A DNA stretch of 10,458 nt from Candidatus Peregrinibacteria bacterium RIFCSPLOWO2_01_FULL_39_12 (GTDB lineage: Bacteria > Patescibacteriota > Gracilibacteria > UBA1369 > LOWO2-01-FULL-3): contig MFXA01000053.1 of NCBI GenBank assembly GCA_001787455.1, positions 1 through 10,458 of the forward strand, written 5' to 3'. Of the stretch, positions 1-5,229 are shown one piece after another. Position numbers and translations under genes: made by a program. A model generated the notes under the pieces. It saw nothing but the letters and a program-made list of their open reading frames with translations. It was not told the DNA's origin and made no database searches. Position 1 is the stretch's first letter. Every line of letters starts with the position of its first letter.

Positions 1-2
1 AT

Positions 3-2135
3 AAAAGCAACAAAACTTCAGACTGGATAAATGATAAAGTCCAGAAAATAAAAGATTTTAATTTAAGGGAAAAATTGAGAGAAATTGTCAATGGAATAAA
101 AACTTCTACAAGTAAAACATCGGATCAGTTAGTTAAAAAATGGAACGAAATAAAAACTGAAATAGGAAAATTGAACAAAAAATTGAAAGATGCAATAGAT
201 GGAAAGATCAAAGAAAAACAAGCCGGATCGCGAAAAGTAGATGGAATAAAAGCGGAGGATGAGGTGTATATCTTAAGAACCAGCGGGACGATAGAAAAAG
301 GGTGGGTTGTTAAGTTGCAAGTGGAAGACGGGATGATGGTATATAACCCGTCAAATGGATTAAGAAGGTTTGTTAAACACAATGAAGTTTGGACGGTTAA
401 AAGCATAGAGACAAGGGCTGAAACAACTTCAGCTCAAATAGCTTTAGGTACTGAAATTTATGTAAGGAGAAGCAATGGAGGAATTGAAAGAGGATGGGTG
501 GCTGAGAGCATGAACCCGGATGGAACATACAATTTAAGAAATATAGCCGAAACAAGATTAACAAGACGTGGAACTACAAAAGGAGAAGTTTTTACCATAG
601 AAGAAATTGAAGGAAGAACTTACGAAAATCAAATGCGTAAAGAAGGAAAAGATAAAGAAGTCGCAAAAAAAGAACAAAAACCACCGACCAAACTTGAAGA
701 AGTCAGAAGTATAGAAAATCTTTACAAGTGGCTGGGCGCACAAGGGGAGGAATTCAACGGATATGACGTTAAAGGTTTAAAAAAAGTAATTGAAAGATAT
801 GTAGCTGGTGGTGGCGAAATATCTCCGGAAGAAATAACAAAAAGAGGAGGGTTGAGAGAAAAAGTAATTGAATTGGTGGAATTAAAAAGGATGGAAGAAA
901 TAAGAAAACAAATCGCAAAGAAAAAAGTAAAAGTTAAAATTGAGCTAAATGGGAGAGTTGGAATAGAAGCAGCAAGGCAAACCGAAATTGATCAGGCTAT
1001 TCGGCATTGGGAAGTGGCAAAGTCCGCCGACCAAGATTGGGGTCAAATTATTGGAAAAGGGCATACGGAAGCTTTTAGAAAAAGTTCACCACGTAAACTG
1101 GAAATGAATTTTAGAGACGGCACAAAAGTAACATTGCTTTTCCCTGGTAAATATCAGGGCAACGTTGCTGCAATACAAACACAAATAATAGAAATGGAAA
1201 AATGGATTCAACAAAAATTTGGAGAAAACGGCATAATGCCGGGGCATGAACTCACAATAACAATAATGGAAGACGTCCCGGGACAGAGGCCAATAAGAGG
1301 GCATGGCGGCAGTAACAACATATTGCTTAATGCCGGAAATTTAACAGATAGACAAAGATTCTTCGACACTTATTTGCACGAAAGAACACACAGCGTTTTG
1401 GGAGCCGCAAGTTTACATCCGTTTAACAGCGGAGTTGTAGAAGGTATAGCCAATTATATGGCGGCAGAAGGAGTTACAGAGTTGGGATTGGGAAAACCGG
1501 AAATTATGAAACGATCTGTTAATGAAGTATCAGAAAAAATTCTTAGTCTCGTGAAGGAGGGTAAAACATTCCAAGAAGCATTTTGGGAATATTTTGAAAA
1601 ACATCATGAAAAAGATAATTATAGCTTAAACTATGAATACGGTCAGGCATTTGTAGAAGCGGTAATAAAACATTATAACGGAGATTTAAGCCAATTTCTA
1701 AAGATATACAGCCAATTAGGACAGGGACAGTATGAATACGCAGATTCCCAAAGTGTTTCATCACTACTAATGCGTGCAATGGAAAACACAGGGATAATAG
1801 ATAATGATATTATAGCAATATTTCAGGAAACATCAGGAATAATAATACTGAAGGCATATAGAGGTACTGAATTAGTGGACGTTTTATTAATGGAAAATCC
1901 GCAAACCATTGAAGCTATACTGGGAGAGCAAGAATTGGAGACAATTTTCGGTCTAAAAGAAGCAACACTCAGCCAATTAATCGAACAGGTATTCAAGATA
2001 AAAAGACACATATTAGAAAATGCAAATGGAAGGAATCAGTCAAATGCGAGAAAGATTATCGAAATTTTGGAAAAGAAAATGTCAGCAAAAATGGTAAGGA
2101 AAGGAGCCGTTGGCGATACACAATATTATCATTAA
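3..2135 (+). CDS. Large multidomain protein with gluzincin-type zinc metallopeptidase domain (5' partial)
   Basis: The reading frame is open to the left edge; a TTG at 75 is only an internal leucine codon, because 24 more sense codons precede it, so the true start lies outside. Residues are numbered from that TTG. Residues 1-60 are lysine-rich and probably helical. Two copies of a roughly 55-residue module follow (61-112 and 125-180), each with an aromatic beta-strand, then T/N-G-x-I-E-x-G-W. A charged linker leads to a helical region (206-272). Residues about 340-550 are peptidase-like: HERTH (H435, E436, H439) is an HExxH zinc site, and E456 in VVEGIANY is the expected third ligand of a gluzincin. 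A later 'YGQAFVEAVIKHY' segment (about 522-534) resembles the helix after the active site in peptidase MA families. Substrate and location are unknown; no signal peptide can be judged. The C-terminal 130 residues are unrecognised. Peptidase activity is inferred from the motif. Confidence 0.8.
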   Translation, partial: KSNKTSDWINDKVQKIKDFNLREKLREIVNGIKTSTSKTSDQLVKKWNEIKTEIGKLNKKLKDAIDGKIKEKQAGSRKVDGIKAEDEVYILRTSGTIEKGWVVKLQVEDGMMVYNPSNGLRRFVKHNEVWTVKSIETRAETTSAQIALGTEIYVRRSNGGIERGWVAESMNPDGTYNLRNIAETRLTRRGTTKGEVFTIEEIEGRTYENQMRKEGKDKEVAKKEQKPPTKLEEVRSIENLYKWLGAQGEEFNGYDVKGLKKVIERYVAGGGEISPEEITKRGGLREKVIELVELKRMEEIRKQIAKKKVKVKIELNGRVGIEAARQTEIDQAIRHWEVAKSADQDWGQIIGKGHTEAFRKSSPRKLEMNFRDGTKVTLLFPGKYQGNVAAIQTQIIEMEKWIQQKFGENGIMPGHELTITIMEDVPGQRPIRGHGGSNNILLNAGNLTDRQRFFDTYLHERTHSVLGAASLHPFNSGVVEGIANYMAAEGVTELGLGKPEIMKRSVNEVSEKILSLVKEGKTFQEAFWEYFEKHHEKDNYSLNYEYGQAFVEAVIKHYNGDLSQFLKIYSQLGQGQYEYADSQSVSSLLMRAMENTGIIDNDIIAIFQETSGIIILKAYRGTELVDVLLMENPQTIEAILGEQELETIFGLKEATLSQLIEQVFKIKRHILENANGRNQSNARKIIEILEKKMSAKMVRKGAVGDTQYYH
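255..611 (+). repeat. Two tandem copies of a ~55-residue domain in the peptidase protein
   Basis: Copy 1 (255-410) and copy 2 (447-611) align as EDEVYILRTSGTIEKGWVV and GTEIYVRRSNGGIERGWVA, and both end in an E-V-W/F-T-x-x-x-I-E segment. The two are diverged at the DNA level, so this is an old domain duplication and not a recent DNA repeat. The spacing of hydrophobic residues suggests a small beta-barrel (SH3/Tudor-like), which is an inference. Such modules usually bind ligands or partners, so they may position the peptidase domain downstream. Confidence 0.7.
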
Positions 2136-2147
2136 AAAATAAAAAAT

Positions 2148-2606
2148 ATGAATCAAAATCAACAAAAAGAATTCGATCCCATACGTGCTTGTACAGACAC
2201 ACTATATTTAGATGGGAATACGGAAGCTGCTACACAATTTTCCGACGAACACTTAAGAATAGATGATATAAATTTCATCTGTTCATTACATATTAAAGGA
2301 TCATTGGGGGTTAGGGTGGATCCGGAATTGTTGTTGGAAGCTTTAAATGGGAGTGAAACGTGTTGCATGGAAGTCCTATTTTATTTGGCCAGAGTACAAG
2401 TAGCAAAAATGGACGAACCACTGATTTTACTATCAAATAAAGAATTAGAAAAAAAAGAACAAGGGATGAAAAGAATGTACTGGCTTATACATGCATTGAT
2501 AAAAACAGACACAAGCCGCGCAAAACTTTATTTAAGGGGCTTAAAGAACAAACAATTTATTACAGAAAATCCTTTGCTGAATCAGGCAGTGGGAACTATC
2601 AGCTAG
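2148..2606 (+). CDS. Hypothetical helical protein, 152 aa
   Basis: I do not recognise this protein. It begins at an ATG 12 bases after the stop of the metallopeptidase gene, so the two are probably co-transcribed. The gap holds only A/T bases and no Shine-Dalgarno sequence. The protein has no obvious signal peptide or membrane helix. It looks mostly alpha-helical, with a hydrophobic middle (ETCCMEVLFYLARVQVA, about 70-86) including two adjacent cysteines, and a basic C-terminal third. Codon use and AT content match the gene before it, which supports real coding. Its placement suggests a partner, regulator or inhibitor of the preceding protein, but nothing in the sequence proves it. Confidence 0.6.
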   Translation: MNQNQQKEFDPIRACTDTLYLDGNTEAATQFSDEHLRIDDINFICSLHIKGSLGVRVDPELLLEALNGSETCCMEVLFYLARVQVAKMDEPLILLSNKELEKKEQGMKRMYWLIHALIKTDTSRAKLYLRGLKNKQFITENPLLNQAVGTIS

Positions 2607-2629
2607 TTTTTCAGAGAGTGAAAAACTCT
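2605..2629 (+). other. Alternative overlapping stem-loops after the 152-aa gene
   Basis: AGTTTTTC at 2605-2612 pairs perfectly with GAAAAACT at 2620-2627 across a 7-base loop. A competing 5-bp stem, AGAGT (2615-2619) with ACTCT (2625-2629), uses some of the same bases. The first stem starts in the stop codon of the upstream gene. No T-run follows, so this is not a standard intrinsic terminator. It may be a weak terminator or processing site, or chance in AT-rich DNA. Confidence 0.3.
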
Positions 2630-2657
2630 TGTCTATGCCAAAAAGAACAAGTATCTT
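2629..2657 (+). promoter_or_regulatory. Possible weak promoter placing a leaderless start at miaB
   Basis: TTGTCT (2629-2634) and TATCTT (2652-2657) are 17 bases apart, each matching four of six sigma-70 consensus bases. Transcription would begin about 7-10 bases after 2657, at or just before the miaB ATG at 2667. This would fit the absence of any Shine-Dalgarno sequence there. Four-of-six matches are common in AT-rich DNA, so the call is tentative. Confidence 0.2.
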
Positions 2658-2666
2658 TGCCCTGCT

Positions 2667-4052
2667 ATGCCAAATTACCACATCCAAACATACGGATGTC
2701 AGATGAATTATTCTGATACTGAAAGAATGGAGTCATATCTCCAGGCTTTGGGTTATAAAAAAACAAGCACATTCAAAACCGCCGATTTAATTCTGTTTAA
2801 CACATGCTCTGTTCGCCAGCACGCGGAAGATCGCGTTACCGGACACATGCGTGAAATTGGCAAGATCAAGCGTAAAAAACCGAACCTTATTGTTGTCATT
2901 GCAGGATGTATGGTGCGCAAATCCAGTTCGCGCTATTCATCAAAAAGAGATAAATTATTCAATGCGATGAATGAACTGGATATCGCGTTGCGCACTGAAG
3001 AATTGCCACGCCTCGCCGGTTTAGCGCGTGAAATAAATCCAAAAATAAAAATTCCGGAAATCAAAGAAGAATCTTTGGAGGATTATTTTTGCATTACGCC
3101 AACCCATACTTCTCATCAATCAAAAGCGCAGGCGTTTATCGCCATCTCCAACGGATGCGACAAATTTTGCACTTACTGCATTGTCCCGTACAGCCGCGGC
3201 CGCGAAAAAAGCCGTGACATCAACGATATTCTTATGGAAGCGAATGAATTGGTGGAAAATGGCTGCAAGGAAATAACTTTAATTGGTCAAACTGTAAATT
3301 CTTACGGATTAAGCAAATATGATAAAGAAAAACAATTTTTTAAGGATTTAAAACGGAAATATCCAAAAAAGGAACCGTTTGTATATTTACTGGAAGAACT
3401 TGATAAATTACACGCAAAAGGATTGCAAAGAGTCCGCTTCACTTCGTCTCACCCAAAAGACATGTCCGATCAGTTGATTAAAGCTATGGCAAAATTAAAA
3501 ACGCAAATGCCGTATCTGCATCTGCCGCTTCAATCAGGCGATAATAGCACTTTAAAGCGCATGAATCGTACTTACACAACAGCGCAATACCGCAAAATTA
3601 TTCAAAAACTCCGCAAGACGATTCCGGATATTTCCATTTCAACGGATATTATAGTTGGCTTCTGTGGTGAAACAGACAAAGAATTCAAAAATACCTGCAA
3701 GTTTTTTGACGAAATGGATTTTGAACATGCATATCTTGCGCAATATTCTAAGCGTGCAGGAACTACTGCGGCACGTTTTATAAAAGATGATGTACCGGAA
3801 AAAGTAAAAAATGAACGCTGGCATAATCTTAACGACATTTTGCTGCGCAAAAAATCCAAAAAAGCCCACGAGCGATTTCTTGGCAAAACGGTTAACGTTC
3901 TTGTTGAAAACCAAAAAGGCAAAACTTGTTTTGGGAGAAGCGAACATTTCAAAATTGTTCAATTTAAATCGGGTAGAAGACTTTTAGGTCAAATAGTCAC
4001 TGTGAAAATTACCAAAGCTAAAGAGTGGATTTTGGAAGGGGAGTTGGCTTAA
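2667..4052 (+). CDS. miaB: tRNA-2-methylthio-N6-dimethylallyladenosine synthase (radical SAM methylthiotransferase)
   Basis: MiaB adds a methylthio group to N6-isopentenyladenosine at position 37 of tRNAs that read UNN codons, using S-adenosylmethionine and two iron-sulfur clusters in the cytoplasm. The N-terminal methylthiotransferase domain shows all three cluster cysteines: C11 in YGCQMN, C47 in FNTCSVR and C81 in VIAGCMVRK. The radical-SAM site is CDKFCTYC (C164, C168, C171) followed by VPYSRGRE. Further family marks are SSHPKD, LPLQSGD and the DIIVGFCGET segment. About 390-460 forms the C-terminal TRAM RNA-binding domain. At 461 residues it is full length. The NTCSVR...AEDRV signature favours MiaB over MtaB or RimO. 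The start is set by the conserved N-terminus; no Shine-Dalgarno sequence is visible. Its stop lies 4 bases from the stop of the convergent toxin gene. A miaA partner is not in the window. Confidence 0.95.
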   Translation: MPNYHIQTYGCQMNYSDTERMESYLQALGYKKTSTFKTADLILFNTCSVRQHAEDRVTGHMREIGKIKRKKPNLIVVIAGCMVRKSSSRYSSKRDKLFNAMNELDIALRTEELPRLAGLAREINPKIKIPEIKEESLEDYFCITPTHTSHQSKAQAFIAISNGCDKFCTYCIVPYSRGREKSRDINDILMEANELVENGCKEITLIGQTVNSYGLSKYDKEKQFFKDLKRKYPKKEPFVYLLEELDKLHAKGLQRVRFTSSHPKDMSDQLIKAMAKLKTQMPYLHLPLQSGDNSTLKRMNRTYTTAQYRKIIQKLRKTIPDISISTDIIVGFCGETDKEFKNTCKFFDEMDFEHAYLAQYSKRAGTTAARFIKDDVPEKVKNERWHNLNDILLRKKSKKAHERFLGKTVNVLVENQKGKTCFGRSEHFKIVQFKSGRRLLGQIVTVKITKAKEWILEGELA

Positions 4053-4056
4053 GTGA

Positions 4057-4491
4057 TTATGCAAACTTCTTCAAAAATCCATCAGGAGTATAACCTTGCC
4101 AAGAGTTTTGCAGTAATTTTTTATCCCAACTGATCAAAATTGATTTATTGATAAAAGCCGAAGCCGCAATTATGGCATCAGATGTTTTTAATTCATTGAA
4201 GAATGGAAATTCCTTGAACATGTTGAAAAAACTCATATCAAGATCAAAATATTTTATAGACTCGGAGTTCAAAAAACTCTGAAATTTATTGTATTCGTGA
4301 TGATTTTCAAATATTCCAGTCCGTCGTAACGTATGAAAAGCTTCTAGTAAAACTATCATAGGCACAAGCAAAATAATTTTTTTTTGATCAGCAAAATTCA
4401 TCAGTTTTTTTGAAGCCTCAAAATGGGATTCACTAACAGAGAAAAATGAAACTAAAAAACTCGAATCTAATGTGACATGTTCAATCATCAT
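4057..4491 (-). CDS. PIN-domain ribonuclease toxin, VapC-like
   Basis: This is the toxin of a type II toxin-antitoxin pair; PIN-domain toxins are Mg-dependent ribonucleases that usually cut tRNA or rRNA and so stop translation. Counting from the ATG at 4491 (144 residues), the four acidic positions of the family are present: D9 in TLDSSFLVSFF, E50 in LLEAFH, D105 in KTSDAIIAASA and D123 in SWDKKLL. The active site therefore appears intact. The frame could also start at a GTG at 4497 or an ATG at 4488; the ATG choices are preferred, and 4488 would give a compact ATGATTGA overlap with the antitoxin stop. The overlap with the antitoxin gene implies translational coupling. The exact PIN subfamily and RNA target cannot be told from sequence alone. 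Confidence 0.85.
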   Translation of the reverse strand: MMIEHVTLDSSFLVSFFSVSESHFEASKKLMNFADQKKIILLVPMIVLLEAFHTLRRTGIFENHHEYNKFQSFLNSESIKYFDLDMSFFNMFKEFPFFNELKTSDAIIAASAFINKSILISWDKKLLQNSWQGYTPDGFLKKFA

Positions 4492-4777
4492 ATCCACGAT
4501 CTTTACGGATTAATTTTACGGCATCAAATTTCTTACCACCCTTAGCTTTAAAAGCATATTTATCCCAATCTTTTAGCCATTCCTTCATTGTTTTCGGGAA
4601 ATTATATTGCTTATCAGTCAATCTATCGCCAAAAGGCTTTGAATAAAATTTTATGGGTGTCAAATTTGCTAATGGCTTTGAACGGTAAATTACTACAAAG
4701 TTAATCCCATCATCCAGGTCTTTTTTTACTTTTGGAAAATTCATTCTTAATTCTTTTACGGATATTGTTTTTATCAT
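4481..4777 (-). CDS. Phd/YefM-family antitoxin
   Basis: This 98-residue protein is the expected partner of the PIN toxin next to it. The N-terminal half has the Phd/YefM pattern: ISVKELRMNFPKVKKDL, then a strand-rich VVIYRSKPLANLTPI segment. This part normally forms a dimer that binds the operon's own promoter. The C-terminal half (about 45-98) is charged and tryptophan-rich (EWLKDWDKYAF) and should wrap around and block the toxin; it is the less conserved, partner-specific part. The gene ends in TGA inside the start region of the toxin gene. Several short dyads that overlap its promoter are good candidates for autoregulation. It starts at an ATG with no visible Shine-Dalgarno sequence. Confidence 0.85.
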   Translation of the reverse strand: MIKTISVKELRMNFPKVKKDLDDGINFVVIYRSKPLANLTPIKFYSKPFGDRLTDKQYNFPKTMKEWLKDWDKYAFKAKGGKKFDAVKLIRKDRGYDD

Positions 4778-4783
4778 AAGATT

Positions 4784-4829
4784 TAAAGTTAAACTTTAGA
4801 TTATCTTAAGTTTAACATAAACCTGTCAG
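4784..4829 (-). promoter_or_regulatory. Promoter and dyad operators of the toxin-antitoxin operon
   Basis: On the minus strand, CTGACA (4829-4824) and GATAAT (4805-4800) are 18 bases apart; each matches the sigma-70 consensus at five of six positions. Transcription would start near 4793. A dyad TAAAGT-TAA-ACTTTA (4784-4798) covers the predicted start point, and a second dyad GTTTA-ACA-TAAAC (4810-4822) lies in the promoter spacer. Phd/YefM antitoxins typically bind such short palindromes to repress their own operon, so these are likely operator sites (inferred). Confidence 0.55.
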
Positions 4830-4836
4830 AATTGCA

Positions 4837-4882
4837 AAAGTTAAACACCAAAACTGCCCCGACTCTACCAGCCAAAGTTAAA
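4837..4882. repeat. Direct AAAGTTAAA repeats flanking a GC-rich core
   Basis: AAAGTTAAA occurs at 4837-4845 and again at 4874-4882. Between them is an unusually GC-rich stretch (GCCCCGACTCTACCAGCC, 4856-4873) in otherwise AT-rich DNA. Another copy lies in the antitoxin operator at 4785, 52 bases before the first of these. With the promoter entry this covers what I can see in the 149-base gap between the antitoxin and zinc-ribbon genes. No gene is evident in it. Confidence 0.4.
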
Positions 4883-4926
4883 ATTTTCTTAAAATAATTT
4901 GAAACTCGCTTGCATCGATAATAGTT

Positions 4927-5187
4927 TTATTGCAGATTCTCCAAATAGCATTTTTCGCAATATACAGTCTCCGGACGATTGGGATTATATGTTGTATGAA
5001 TTTTTTTATTGCACTTGGCGCATGATCGTTCCCAAAGCTTGAAAGGATTTCTTTTAGAAGATCTTTCTTTATATCTGCAGTCGGGGCAAAAAGTGGGAGG
5101 TGGAATTGCAATTTTTTTATAAAAAACTAAATCCTTATCGGTGATTTCGTAAGTTTGATTGCAGTTTTTGCAGATTTTATTCGACAT
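4927..5187 (-). CDS. Small double zinc-ribbon protein
   Basis: The 86-residue protein has four CxxC knuckles: C6/C9 (CKNC), C34/C37 (CPDC), C56/C59 (CAKC) and C77/C80 (CEKC), enough for two zinc sites. The pattern ITDKDLVFYKKI...PPPTFCPDCRYKER...RNPFKLW...YCEKCY is typical of a short zinc-ribbon family common in CPR genomes, so it looks complete and not truncated. It has no signal peptide or membrane segment. Its function is unknown; zinc ribbons of this type generally bind nucleic acid or proteins. It follows alaS on the same strand after 42 bases and is probably co-transcribed, which hints at a link to translation, though this is only context. The start is supported by a good AAGGA ribosome binding site. 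Confidence 0.85.
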   Translation of the reverse strand: MSNKICKNCNQTYEITDKDLVFYKKIAIPPPTFCPDCRYKERSSKRNPFKLWERSCAKCNKKIHTTYNPNRPETVYCEKCYLENLQ

Positions 5188-5192
5188 GAGTA

Positions 5193-5197
5193 TCCTT
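5193..5197 (-). promoter_or_regulatory. Ribosome binding site of the zinc-ribbon gene
   Basis: AAGGA on the minus strand lies 5 bases before the ATG at 5187. It is the only clear Shine-Dalgarno sequence I find in the window, and it fixes this start. It also allows the gene to be translated independently of alaS upstream. Confidence 0.6.
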
Positions 5198-5203
5198 GCT
5201 TAT

Positions 5204-5221
5204 GTTCGGACCGGTCCGAAC
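5204..5221. promoter_or_regulatory. Perfect 18-bp palindrome between alaS and the zinc-ribbon gene
   Basis: GTTCGGACCGGTCCGAAC reads the same on both strands over all 18 bases. It lies between the alaS stop (5230) and the zinc-ribbon start (5187), and is far more GC-rich than its surroundings. As RNA it can fold into a 7-bp stem with a CCGG loop. No T-run follows on either strand, so it is not a classic terminator. Candidates are an operator for a dimeric repressor, or an mRNA hairpin that alters stability or coupling between the two genes. Confidence 0.6.
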
Positions 5222-5229
5222 CTGTAAAG

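Noticed and set aside
75..77. TTG at 75 as the true start of the first gene
   Set aside because: The same frame stays open to base 3 with lysine-rich codons of the same character, so the gene continues out of the window.
3602..3962. Minus-strand ORFs inside miaB
   Set aside because: They lie opposite conserved MiaB coding sequence and have low-complexity translations.
4856..4873. GC-rich segment as a tRNA remnant or attachment site
   Set aside because: I cannot form a T-arm or acceptor stem, and no matching copy is found elsewhere in the window.
4878..5111. Minus-strand 77-codon ORF
   Set aside because: It mostly overlaps the zinc-ribbon gene in another frame; that gene has eight patterned cysteines and a ribosome binding site, while this ORF shows no family features.
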